From Globisporangium splendens (Eukaryota > Oomycota > Peronosporomycetes > Pythiales > Pythiaceae), in the NCBI GenBank assembly GCA_006386115.1, contig VFIW01000160.1, positions 58,802 through 122,801 of the forward strand: DNA of 64,000 nt, read 5' to 3'. A program made the position numbers and the translations under genes. Every line of letters starts with the position of its first letter. The stretch's first letter is position 1. The notes under the pieces were generated by a model. The model had not been told where the DNA came from. It ran no database searches and was given only the letters and a program-made list of their open reading frames with translations. This document shows positions 29,026 through 40,040 of the stretch, one piece after another.

Positions 29026-32000
29026 TAATATTAGAGGGATGTAAATTACCGGTGTATAGTGGAGCATTACAAGAGTCGTTTCAGTTATATAAAAAGCAAG
29101 TCGGAGACTATTTAAAGGCGAGGAACATTGACAGACAGGATGCTAGCCTACAGCCACGCCTTTTGGCGATGTTGGGAGGAACCCTGCGGCAGGGAGCTGC
29201 CCAGTGGTTCATTGTGAAGAAGACAGAGATTGAGACGGTTGACCAATTCTTCCTAGAACTAGGAAACGAATTTATTCCCGCCGATCTACAAGAGCGTTTG
29301 CGTGACCAGTTGGGTGAGCTATCCCAGGGTTAGAGTCGAGGCCTTGACGACTACGTCAGTCGTTTTAGGCATGTTATCACACAAGTACAAGAGATGAGTG
29401 AGCTCGACAAGATCATGTATTTTGTGCGAGGATTAGCTCCAGCGATCCGAACAGAGGTGCGCTATCGCCGATGTTCTACGTTGTCGGAAGCCATCACTCT
29501 AGCGTTGGACTATGACCGTTCGCATCGTCGCTCTGCGGATGGAGGTCGGTCCCACTCAGAACCTAGGTACAGGCGTTTCGACAATCGCCAATACCGACTG
29601 AATGGTGCAAGTCCGATGGAAGTGGACAATGTCCGAGTCTTGGGTCGTGAAGAGTGTTTGCGTCAGCGCCTTTGTTTCAATTGCAATCGACCTGGACATC
29701 GAGCGTCAGAGTGTCGTGCACCGCGCCAGCAGAGACAAGCGAGCGCGCCGCAGACGACGCGCAACTCAAGATATCAGCGTCCGACACAGCGAGCTCGTCG
29801 ATCAAGTCCGATGGTTGAGCACAACCTGGCGACAGTGGATGAAGTGGATTATCCCATTGTGTTTGACAATGCGGAGCTAAACGCAGTGGGCATTGCGCGT
29901 AAGAGCAACCTGTTCGTGGTGAACGGCCGTGTTGATGGTAATGATGTGCGCATTTTAATTGACAGCGGCGCCTCGACCAACCTGATCCAGCGTGGGTTGG
30001 TGAAGAAAGTGCTGAATACAGCAGTGATCGAAGCGCAAGGATTCGACGGCAGAAGGACCAAGAAACAAGTGAACGAGGTGGAAGCATCGTGCCAAGTACA
30101 AGACAAGAAGTTTGAGGCAATGCAGTTTACGGAATGGGATCTACCCAACAGCCACGATGTCATCTTCGGTCAGCCATGGTTCGTCAAGCACAACCCGATC
30201 ATTGATTGGAGAAAGCAGACGTTTGCATTGCCGGAAGACACATCGGTGTGTGAGCGCAGCGGTAGTGAAATCTGCTCCAAGATCAAGAATGCAGAGTATG
30301 AAGAGTTGTTCGCCGTAAAGGTGTCCGCAGTTAACGACATTTCTCCAGTCGTCCCGCCAGAGTTGAAACCTGTCATTGATCGGTTCGCGGACTGTTTCCC
30401 GGAGTTACTTCCGGATGGCTTACCGCCAGAGCGTGCTGTGAACTTTGAGCTCCAGCCGAAGCCAGACGCAGTGCCAAGCTCGCGTCCGCCGTTTCGTCTG
30501 TCCAAGACAGAGCAAGACGCGTTGGAAGAGTTCGTTCGCGACAATGTGAAGAAGGGATGGATTGAAGTATCGAACTCCCCATGGATCTCCAATATCTTCG
30601 GGGTTCCAAAAAAGGATCCCGCGACGGGTACGGCTGTGAAGTGCGCTGAATGGCTGCGCAGTGGCAACACAAAGGTGCCGATACGTTGGGTCATCGACTA
30701 TCGGTATGTCAACAGCCAGGCGAAGATCCCCAAGATTCCTCTACCACACATAGAGGAACTCTTTGATCAGATGCTCGGTGCGACGGTATTCACGGTGATC
30801 GACCTCGCGCAAGGTTATCTCCAGATGCGCGTGAAGCCTGACAGTCGTCCTTACACGGCTTTTAGGTCGCAAAAGGAAACGTACCAATGGTGTGTTGCTC
30901 CGATGGGATTGGCTGGAATGCCAGGAGTTTGGTCTCGCCTTATGCGAGTACTCTTTGGCAAATTCAAGTTAGTTGTCGTGTATCTCGACGACATCTGTAT
31001 CTTCTCCCGCTCGATGAAAGATCATGCGCAACATCTGGCGATGGTCTGTGAAGTCCTCCGTCATGAGAAGTTATACGCTCGCCTGTCCAAGCGCGAGTTC
31101 GGCAAGTCCAGTGTCCATTTCCTCGGTCACACAGTCACGGCTGAAGGGATCCAAGTCGACGCAAAGAAGACAACCGCGATCGAGAAGTATCCTGCTCCGA
31201 CGACGCAGAAGACATTGTTGAGTTTTCTCGGTCTCGCCGGATACTATTGTCGGTTTATTTGCGACTTTGCGCGGATTGCGTTGCCATTGCATAGGCTGAT
31301 TAAGAAGGATGCAAAGTGGACATGGTCATCCGAACACGATCACGCCTTTCGTGCATTGAAGTTGGCTCTGCAACAGGCTCCGACGTTGCGTTTACCTGAC
31401 TTTGACTGTCGGTTCACGGTCACAACGGATGCCTCGGGTTACTGCATGGGCGGTGTCTTGTCTCAAAAGATCGACGGGTTTGACGCTCCCATTGCGTTCT
31501 ATTCGAAGAAGTTCGGGCACTATGAGGAAAAATGGCCTGCTCATGAGAAGGAGCTACTTGCAATCAAGATCGCGTTGTCCAAGTGGCGACACTACCTTCA
31601 TGGTCGCCAGTTCGATGTGTTTACGGACAATTCAGCATGTCGGTGGATGCTTCATCAACCGAAGGTGACTCCCAAGCTTGCGCGGATGCTGACATTCTTT
31701 TCTCAGTTTGATTTTGTCCTGCACCATGTGAAAGGCAGTACCAATGTGGTTGCTGATGCCTTGTCTCGACCAGGACTGGAAGAAGACAAGCCATCTGATG
31801 AATCCATCATGGTTTCGACTCCCGAAGTGCACGCTTGCGATGATGCGTGTCATATTCGGTCGCAGTCTATTTCTCGTCTTGTGGTATCTGCGGCATTTCT
31901 ACGCCACTTGCCTGATTCAGATTGCTCCGTCTTCCTCTCCGCTGTGGACTTTCGGGGGGAGAGACGCGCCGTGGCAGTACGGCAAGAGCAAGTCCACACC

Positions 32001-33596
32001 GTCGACACACAGTGGGCAAGTGTTCACTTGTCCGAAGCGACGAAGAAATCCTTTCATGCTGGCTATGCCCGCGACCCAAGTTTTGCCAAGGTGTGGCAGA
32101 GTCGCGAAGGGAACGATAAGTTCGAGAAGCGCAATGGTCTTCTGTTTTTGCGAACGAAGCACCCGGTATTGCGATTGTGTGTCCCAAACTCGGACAAGTT
32201 GATCACTGATGTTATTCAAGAGTTCCATGATGCTCCAGTGGCTGCTCATCCAGGGGTTCGTCGAACACAGTTAAAGGCAGCTCAATGGTACTACTGGCCC
32301 ACTATGGAAAAGGACATTCATGAGTATGTTGGCAGTTGTCAGACGTGTGCTCGATGGAAATCGAACAATCGGAAGAAGATCGGCTTGATGATGCCAATTC
32401 CGACACCTCAAGAGTGCTGGGATGTTGTGTCGATGGATTTCATCACAGGACTTCCAGTGTCCGAAGGTTTTGATGCCATCTTTGTCACGGTGGACAAGTT
32501 GTCGAAACGTCCGAAGTATCATCCAACACACTCGACAGCTGATGCCGAAGCTACTGCCAAAGTGTTCTTCGAGGCAGTTGTTCGTCACCACGGTTTGCCG
32601 AAAGTCATCATCAGTGACCGCGATCCAAAGTTCACATCGGACTTTTGGAAGTCGCTAACCAAGCTCATGGGTATCAAGCTGAGCATGACTACATCGCATC
32701 GCGCACAAGCAGACGGACAAACTGAACGTCAGAACCTCGTGTTGGAAGATGCGCTGCGATGCATGGTGTCATACCATGGAGACGATTGGGTGAGCCACCT
32801 TGGCGCGATCGAGTTTGCTCATGCAACTCTCGTTAATGAGTCGACCAAGTTCACACCGTTTGAGGTCGACACAGGAAGAAAAGTGCGCAATCTAATTGCC
32901 CAAGAGTTTGGCGTCGAAGACGGAACCATCCAACAAGTAGATGTCGCTGAGTTTGCCAAAAACTTTGCGGAGAAGCGCCAACAAGTCATCAAGCTAGCCC
33001 AAGAGAATCTCAAGCAAGCTCAAGAGCGCCAGAAGAGGTACTACGACAGGAAGCGTCGCGAGGTAGAATTTGAAGCTGGCGATCTCGTTATGTTGGATAC
33101 GAAGAATCTACCTTTGAAGACAGTCGCTCGAAGCACTTCACTCCAAAAGGCAAAGTTGGCAGCGAAGAAGGTGGGACCATTCAAGATCGAAACCATGGTG
33201 AACAAGAATGTGGTCCGTTTGGTATTGCCTCCAAACATGAAGCGTTTGCATCCAGCGTTCAATGTGGAGTTGCTTAGCCACTACGTTGAGAATCCAACCA
33301 AGTTTTACACAAGACCAATACCTAAAGCAGCCCCCGTCATCCTCGACGACGAGACTGGAGAAGCTCTGCACGTAGTGGAAGCCTTACTTCGCCGAAAAAC
33401 CCACAACCGCCAGATGATGTGGTTGGTCAAGTGGCTCGGGTATCCTGTGCACGAGAGTACGTGGGAATACGAGAAGAACATCCGACATGTTTCGCATTGG
33501 CATCGAATCCTTCAAGAGTTCGAAGACTCCCAACGCGAAGTCAAGTCTGGGGGGATGTCACGTGTGCCTGACCTCGCACGCCAGGCACGCGCGTAG
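29026..33596 (+). pseudogene. Gypsy-2 gag-pol, 5' truncated and with one in-frame TAG
   Basis: One frame from the junction to the TAG at 33594, about 1,520 codons, interrupted only by TAG at 29331-29333 in gag (LSQG-stop-SRGLDDYVSRF). A Gln (CAG) there would restore the usual gag pattern. Downstream: a zinc knuckle CFNCNRPGHRASEC; protease ILIDSGASTNLI; RT with FTVIDLAQGYLQM and VVYLDDICIFS; RNase H TTDASGYCMGGVLSQ; integrase finger HPGVRRTQ...CQTCARW; core with MDFITGLPVSEGFDAIF, ISDRDPKF and ADGQTERQN; and a C-terminal chromodomain VVEALLRRKTHNRQMMWLVK. Gag and pol share a frame, unlike Gypsy-1, so the two belong to different lineages. pol is complete; the copy is dead because of the missing 5' end. 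Confidence 0.88.
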
Positions 33597-33995
33597 GATC
33601 GGCATGTGCCTGACTTCGCACGTGCCTAGCGTGCGGAGCGTCGTGGCATGTGTAACGTGTGCCTGACCTCGAGTCCGAGGTCAGGCTCTCATTCATATGT
33701 AACACTAATATATACAGTTATATGGAACTAGTCAGATAAAAATACAGGTGCAGGCAGGACACCTGGATAGGAAGAAAAATCGTAATCAGTTGAAGAAAAG
33801 GATAGGCATGCATGCAGGGAGGCTTAGACGTAGCGCTAGCGAACTAAGTCCTCCATTCAATTCACTTTCCATTTTGCCATCAAGTCGCCACCTCCTCCTC
33901 CGATCCACTCCACCGTTCTCCGACTTTCGACCAATCAAGTTCCGACTTTCCGACTTTCGACCAATCAGCGTTCAGAAGACCTCCGACTCGTTACA
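33556..33995 (+). repeat. 3' LTR of Gypsy-2
   Basis: 440 bp from TGTCACGTGTGCC to CTCGTTACA, inferred from the purine tract before it and from the sharp start of the Copia arm after it. It holds several GTGCCTGAC / CGCACG direct and inverted short repeats between 33556 and 33690. The last 14 codons of pol lie inside it. No second copy in the window confirms the right edge. Confidence 0.65.
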
Positions 33996-35173
33996 GTCTC
34001 TTCATAACCAATGTCATCCCGTTTTGCTGCGGAGTGTGCGGCACAGCCTACTCGCGCTTGATATCACAGGCACTCAAGTAATCGACAAAGCGCTTGCCGG
34101 TGTAGTCGCCACCATTGTCTGACCTGTGACGCTTGATCTTGTTGTCGGTCAGGTTCTCGGGCTCGGATTTGTAGATCTTGAACTTGTCGAGGGCTTCCGA
34201 TTTCTTCTTCATGAAGTAGACCGACACATGTCGAGTGCAGTCATCAACGAACACAATCGCATAGGGACTTTCTCCTGGGTCTTGGTTTGCGTTGGCTCCA
34301 TCATGTCAGTGTGGACCAACTCAAGCACCCACTTGGTCTTCACCTTGTTCGCAGGTTGTCGACAGCCATCTTTCCCATGCAGCATCCTTCGCAGACTTCT
34401 TCAACTGTATCTTCACTCTTGATCGCAGGAAGTCTTTCAGTCATCGTTCTGAGATTCTGGTATCGCTGGAAACGGATGTGGCCGAGCTTGGTATGCATTA
34501 GTTCCCACTCGGAGCATGCATTACCATTCAGCCGGCGGCACGCTTCCCTCAGCACGGTGCGGACCTTGTAGATAATGCCATCGCGCTTCTGGTCATGACC
34601 GTTTCTTGGCCAAACTTAAAGCCGCACTTGTATCGACCGAACTCAGCTCTCACCCCCTTCTCGGCGAGTTCCGAGACTGAGAGCAGGTTCCCGTCAAATG
34701 CCGGAATGTAGAGCACATCGGACAGCGTGATCTCGACGCCATCTTGCACCTTGAGACACCCGTCCGTGATGACGATCTGGATCGGGGTCGACAAGCTCTG
34801 CATGGTCACACAATTTTCGCGTCGACTTGTCATGTGAGCTGGCTCCTGAGTCCACCAGCCACACAGACTTGCCGAGGCTCATCGCAGCTGCAGCAGCGTA
34901 CCGGTGCTCAGTCCTTTCAGCAGCTCGGCGGTCTTGCTGGTCTTCGAACTTCTTTTTGCGACAGTCGGCCTCCTTATGACCGACCTTCTTGCAGTTGTTG
35001 CACTTGCCGTTGAAGGGATTCAAGTTGTTCGAGTTCCCGTTGCGGAGCATCTCGTTTGCAAACACGTTTTCGGTCAGAGCACTGCTATAGCCACTGGGGT
35101 CGGCTACATAGAGTGACTCGATCTGTTGGCTCAAGCCGAGGTTGATCGTGTACTCCGTATCGCTGGAGATCAA
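33996..35173 (-). pseudogene. Copia gag/protease/integrase fragment, left arm
   Basis: On the minus strand: gag C-terminus with zinc knuckle CNNCKKVGHKEADC, protease WLVDSGASSHD, a GAG-pre-integrase patch (ELMHTKLGHIRFQRYQNL) and the start of the integrase core (FVDDCTRHVSVYF, HRSDNGGDY). These lie in successive frames, so it is broken. The spacer (35105-35315) adds upstream gag-like sequence, HVDRFKELVTNLEIINKT. Confidence 0.8.
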
Positions 35174-35315
35174 AAGGGGAGAGTGCCAAGGAGCACGATT
35201 TGGCGAGTCTCCTCGACGGTCTTGTTAATTATCTCGAGGTTCGTCACGAGCTCTTTGAACCGGTCCACGTGCTCGGTAAAACGTGCCAGATTCTACCTTG
35301 ACGTCACGCTACGAG

Positions 35316-36424
35316 GCCGGCCCCAGTGGCTATAGCAGTGCTCTGACCGAAAACGTGTTTGCAAACGAGATGCTCCGCAACGGGAACTCGAACAACTTGA
35401 ATCCCTTCAACAGCAAGTGCAACAACTGCAAGAAGGTCGGTCATAAGGAGGCCGACTGTCGCAAAAAGAAGTTCGAAGACCAGCAAGACCGCCGAGCTGC
35501 TGAAAGGACTGAGCACCGGTACGCTGCTGCAGCTGCGATGAGCCTCGGCAAGTCTGTGTGGCTGGTGGACTCAGGAGCCAGCTCACATGACAAGTCGACG
35601 CGAAAATTGTGTGACCATGCAGAGCTTGTCGACCCCGATCCAGATCGTCATCACGGACGGGTGTCTCAAGGTGCAAGATGGCGTCGAGATCACGCTGTCC
35701 GATGTGCTCTACATTCCGGCATTTGACGGGAACCTGCTCTCAGTCTCGGAACTCGCCGAGAAGGGGGTGAGAGCTGAGTTCGGTCGATACAAGTGCGGCT
35801 TTAAGTTTGGCCAAGAAACGGTCATGACCAGAAGCGCGATGGCATTATCTACAAGGTCCGCACCGTGCTGAGGGAAGCGTGCCGCCGGCTGAATGGTAAT
35901 GCATGCTCCGAGTGGGAACTAATGCATACCAAGCTCGGCCACATCCGTTTCCAGCGATACCAGAATCTCAGAACGATGACTGAAAGACTTCCTGCGATCA
36001 AGAGTGAAGATACAGTTGAAGAAGTCTGCGAAGGATGCTGCATGGGAAAGATGGCTGTCGACAACCTGCGAACAAGGTGAAGACCAAGTGGGTGCTTGAG
36101 TTGGTCCACACTGACATGATGGAGCCAACGCAAACCAAGACCCAGGAGAAAGTCCCTATGCGATTGTGTTCGTTGATGACTGCACTCGACATGTGTCGGT
36201 CTACTTCATGAAGAAGAAATCGGAAGCCCTCGACAAGTTCAAGATCTACAAATCCGAGCCCGAGAACCTGACCGACAACAAGATCAAGCGTCACAGGTCA
36301 GACAATGGTGGCGACTACACCGGCAAGCGCTTTGTCGATTACTTGAGTGCCTGTGATATCAAGCGCGAGTAGGCTGTGCCGCACACTCCGCAGCAAAACG
36401 GGATGACATTGGTCATGAAGAGAC
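35316..36424 (+). pseudogene. Copia gag/protease/integrase fragment, right arm
   Basis: Mirror copy of 33996-35104, with the same frame breaks and only a handful of base differences (for example Ser instead of Gly just before the zinc knuckle). The shared frame breaks mean the decay preceded the duplication. Confidence 0.85.
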
Positions 36425-36770
36425 CTATGCACCGGACGCTACTCTGAAATTGGTCCGAACATTACTCGCGGAGAGTTGCACTGAAACGATGCACTTCCAG
36501 CAGTGGGACGTGGACACTGCCTTGCTGAACTGAGACCTTGTAAAAGCAATCTTCGTGGAGGCCCTGAAAGGGTCGCTTGAGATCCACATCAAGAACTGCG
36601 TCAAGGACACCGACAACCCAGCGGCATTCACTGATAATCAACTCGTTTGCAGACTGCGAAAGAGTCTCTACGTTTTGAAGCAAGCGTCGCGCTTGTGGGA
36701 CGAGACAATTCGCCTCTTTCTGCTCGAGGTCGATATTGAGCAGACAAACATTGATCCAACAGAACAAATT
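36425..36770 (+). pseudogene. Copia reverse transcriptase fragment
   Basis: Two RT pieces directly follow the right arm. WDVDTALLN (36509 onwards) is the first catalytic-Asp motif of Copia RT, ending in a stop where Gly would be expected. VCRLRKSLYVLKQASRLWDE (36648 onwards) matches the Copia LYGLKQAPR motif. The rest of the integrase before it and of the RT after it is gone. Beyond 36770 I see nothing recognisable until 37485. Confidence 0.75.
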
Positions 36771-37484
36771 CCAATAGGATTTGCCTTAATGGTAACGAAC
36801 TCAATCTCACTTTCAAAATTGTATCCGCAAGCCCAGACCGACTGCAATCTTTCTTCGAGTGGTGCCAAAACTAATTATGGGTTTGAATACAATAAGCAAT
36901 AAATTGACAGTCCAATAAATGTGTTTCTACCTCAACTCTTGCATGTTTAACAGATCACCAGTCTGAAAATCCCGCGTGTTCCACATCCTGGACCGTATTC
37001 TTCTTGCAAAGGAGCGGCGACTTACAAGTCAAATACGCATCTTGCCACCTGGGACAACACATATTCAACTGTGATAGTTTCCCTTTTATTTGTTTTGGGT
37101 GGAAAATCAAATTTTGTGTTCACATCGTATGTTTCGTGTTCATGGTGAAACTGAGTGTCGCAGAGGGGGAAGTATATCTTGTGTTCGCATCGTGTTCATA
37201 AGTGACAGCATACACAGGTGTATGCGGCCTGTGACTGCATCGTTTCAGGCGACCCAGTGTTTAGAATGAATCGTTGGGGGTACAATAAGCTGTACCGATA
37301 TCGCGATACACACGTTGGCTGTCGTTGATTTGTAGAGTCAACGTTAACTCGAAGACTCGAAAAAGTATACAGTTCGGAGAGTGCGGTTTTATTTCACGAA
37401 AGGATTAATTTGCTTTAAATGCAACCAAAAACTACATCCTCAACAAGTGACTTAGTCCTGGCATCCACAATTGCTTTTGCTGAA
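36771..37484. other. No recognised gene
   Basis: AT-rich sequence with short, unconvincing open frames. No repeat shared with the rest of the window was noticed. Confidence 0.5.
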
Positions 37485-38478
37485 CTAGCAGTCCTCTCTG
37501 TAATCAAACATAATTTCTTCCCCTGCCTTGATGGGTTTGATCGAAAAAACAGCAATCCGTAACGAATTGCAGATCAACCACGTCTACTTTTGCAATCTGG
37601 TTACGCGAATGATTCTTGAATCGGGCATTGTTGGCGTGTCGAGATAGGTTGATGATCACTGTGTCGGATATTCCAATCGCGTACACGTTTCGGTGGCGCG
37701 AATGACGAGCTTTCTTTTCTGACTCGCATATCAACTCCGCCACAAACTCCGCCACAAATACACCCTTTGCAATGCTCTCACTCGCATATAAACCACGCCC
37801 ATCAGCACCGCTTTCCCGAACAATTGTGGCAGCGCATTGGAGATCTTGAAGAGCACGGTCGGTACATTGGTTTCCCACTGAACATGTCGAATCCCCACAC
37901 TCGACATTCTTCGACCGGTTTTGACAGCGAGATCCGCGCTTCCGCTTGCAGCTGCATGTTGCGTTCATCACACTGAGACAGCGGTCGCGAAGCACAGCGC
38001 CAATATTTGCCGATACTTTGTTGAACCCATTCGCGGTAGCGAGTGCCTTCTTGATAACGCGCTCTGAAATGCGTCTCCGGTTGTCGTACGTGTTCCCTTG
38101 CAGAAGCTCTGGAGCCTGCTTCTGGATGCATTCCACCACATCGCTGAGTAAAATGCGATCCATGTCACGGAGTCTCTGGATAAGACACTCAATCGCTTGC
38201 CTCTTTGCCAATGAAAAGTTCTTCCGCTCTGCATAAATTGTTTCGCCATTTGCTGTTGCAAATATTTGCTTGGACTTCGTCAACCAGCTGCGAAACGTCA
38301 AAAGGTTGGCATTTACCTCTGTCGCGAATTTAAGCTGGGTAGCTCTCAGGTTTCGTGCTTTCAACGCTCTCCAATTTGAGAGCGTTTCCTTGATAAAACG
38401 AATTGGGTAGTTTTCAGCGCCGCTTTCTTTCACCATATCAGGTATGGCGCACTCTGTGTTGGGTCTCTTGGTCCGCAT
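37485..38478 (-). pseudogene. AWS-SET domain histone methyltransferase, one frameshift near its end
   Basis: The ATG at 38478 starts a 324-residue frame. The first 160 residues are unrecognised and basic. A Cys-rich AWS-like pre-SET follows (CSCKRKRGSRC, VECGDSTCSVGNQC), then a SET domain: SGADGRGLYASESIAKGVF, EFVAELICESE, NARFKNHS. In SET enzymes NHSC is usual; here Arg replaces the Cys. Near 37570 the frame slips by one base. In the shifted frame the expected SET end appears, AVFSIKPIKAGEEIMFDY, including the catalytic Tyr, with a stop at 37485. Such AWS-SET enzymes (ASH1/SETD2 type) methylate lysines on histones. With the slip, the active site is lost; a sequencing error at the run of six A is possible. 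Post-SET Cys are not seen. Confidence 0.7.
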
Positions 38479-39620
38479 ATCACTTTCTTCGTATCCGCCG
38501 TTTCCTGCTGTTCATCACAAATCAGCCCACAATAACAGCGATAGCTTCGCTCCGCTCGATCTCTACACACGCAATAAAACGACAGCACACGCATCACTCC
38601 CAAGCACACAGCAAAAGCGTTCGGCATGCACTTGTGCGGTCGACAACTGTCTGGTACAGAACAACTCTGCGAATGAGACCCATAGAGCAGAAACAATGCT
38701 CGTTGAACACGTGGCGGCGCGCTGAGACAATTCCAACCACCCATCTGCGACTGGCCGATCCAACAGACTGGCCCAGCCACTAAACGGATCCACCCATCAA
38801 CACAATCCACTCGCCAACCCATTCAACTACCAGTCTGATCCTTTAACGCCCGCCAGTCCAAGCTGCCCTGAGATAAGCGAATAATCTTCACAGTAAACTT
38901 TCCATCCGTCATTCTCTGTTTTGGAACAGATTTGTTTAATTGGCTCACCACTGAGCCAATATTTAACTTTTAAAGACGATCCTGAGCTCTAAATATACCT
39001 AAGAAAATACGAGGTTGCGATAAAAACCAGTCCCATGATGTGCGGTCAAATTTTCTCCACAACGAAACGAAACGAATCCGCCGGCGAGGGTGTCCCCGGC
39101 CATCTCATCGCAACTGGCTCGGAAATGCGATGTGTGAGGGTTTTGTGTTTTAGACCATGATACGTTGCCGCTAGATAAAATTTGGCTTCGCCAACGTTTT
39201 TCTCGTATGAAATCACCACTGGAAAATATGAGTGGATAATGCTTCAAGAATAATATCTTTTTTGTTGTTTTCCAAGAGTTATTACATGTTTGAGTGAGGT
39301 AAGCTGCAGGCTCAAACAATTAGAGTAATTTTTGCAGCTGCCATGTGGGCAGTTTTGTGAAATACCATGAATGTCTGGCCATTGATCGTTTACTCGAAAA
39401 CATGGGAGTTGATTTACAGTGTGCCTTCACTGAACGCCGAAACCCCTCTCAGATATATCACTTTTTTTGACTGTGCGATCAGGCACGAAGCCTAGACTCC
39501 AACTGCTTATTTTTCAATAGGATAGAAAACAACTCAACACAAATGTGCACACACAACAACACAGTCAACATCCAAAATTTACTTATTGAGAACATCCTTG
39601 ACGATTTTACTCAAACGCTT
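38479..39620. other. No recognised gene
   Basis: Short frames exist on both strands, but none has recognisable motifs or a consistent composition. The first 300 bp would hold the promoter of the SET gene. Confidence 0.5.
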
Positions 39621-39832
39621 TGACATCTGATACAGAGCCACAATCACGCTCGGTTTCAGTATGCGCTATATGACATCTGATACAGAGCCACAATCACACT
39701 CGGTTTCAGTATGCGCTATATGACATCTGATACAGAGCCACAATCACGCTCGGTTTCAGTATGCGCTATATGACATCTGATACAGAGCCACAATCACACT
39801 CGGTTTCAGTATGCGCTATATGACATCTGATA
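39621..39832. repeat. Four 50-bp tandem repeats with a 100-bp higher order
   Basis: Units start TGACATCTGATACAGAGCC at 39621, 39671, 39721 and 39771, followed by a partial fifth. Units 1 and 3 have CACGCTC where units 2 and 4 have CACACTC, so the true duplication is of a 100-bp dimer. No spacers between units, so not a CRISPR array. Confidence 0.95.
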
Positions 39833-39997
39833 ATAAACGATCGAGAGGGAGAGAGAGAGATTGAGTGCATCGAAATGGATAAGAAGAAACCCGATAGAGA
39901 GCTTGCTTTGCAGCAGCAGCAGAGAGCCCTGATAGAGAGCCATTTGGCTCGTGCTCTCTGTATGTCATTATCAAAAGAGAGGGACGCACTGTGCCTG

Positions 39998-40016
39998 TTT
40001 AGGGACCCTAAACCCT
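39998..40016. repeat. Head-to-head telomere motif
   Basis: TTTAGGGACCCTAAACCCT: a G-strand unit faces C-strand units with one base between. It marks the left edge of the segment 40007-42140. Confidence 0.85.
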
Positions 40017-40040
40017 CAAACGCTTCACGTTGACATTACT

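Larger units (their letters stand above)
29026..33995 (+). mobile_element. Gypsy-2 LTR retrotransposon, 5' end missing
   Basis: Plus-strand chromovirus-like element. The 5' LTR and the first part of gag are absent: the gag frame is open back to the Gypsy-1 LTR at 29025, which interrupts it. The 3' LTR is 33556-33995, with a purine tract (GGGGGGA) just before it. Its right edge coincides with the start of the Copia inverted repeat. Confidence 0.82.
33996..36770. mobile_element. Copia retrotransposon fragments forming a 1.1-kb inverted repeat
   Basis: A Copia internal region occurs twice in opposite orientation: 33996-35104 (minus) and 35316-36424 (plus), each 1,109 bp and nearly identical. 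The 211-bp spacer continues the gag of the left copy. After the right arm a Copia RT remnant follows (to about 36770). Gypsy-2 is inserted exactly at the outer edge of the left arm. Confidence 0.85.

Noticed and set aside
39621..39832. CRISPR-like array of 50-bp repeats.
   Set aside because: Units are directly adjacent without spacers, and the sequence is eukaryotic.
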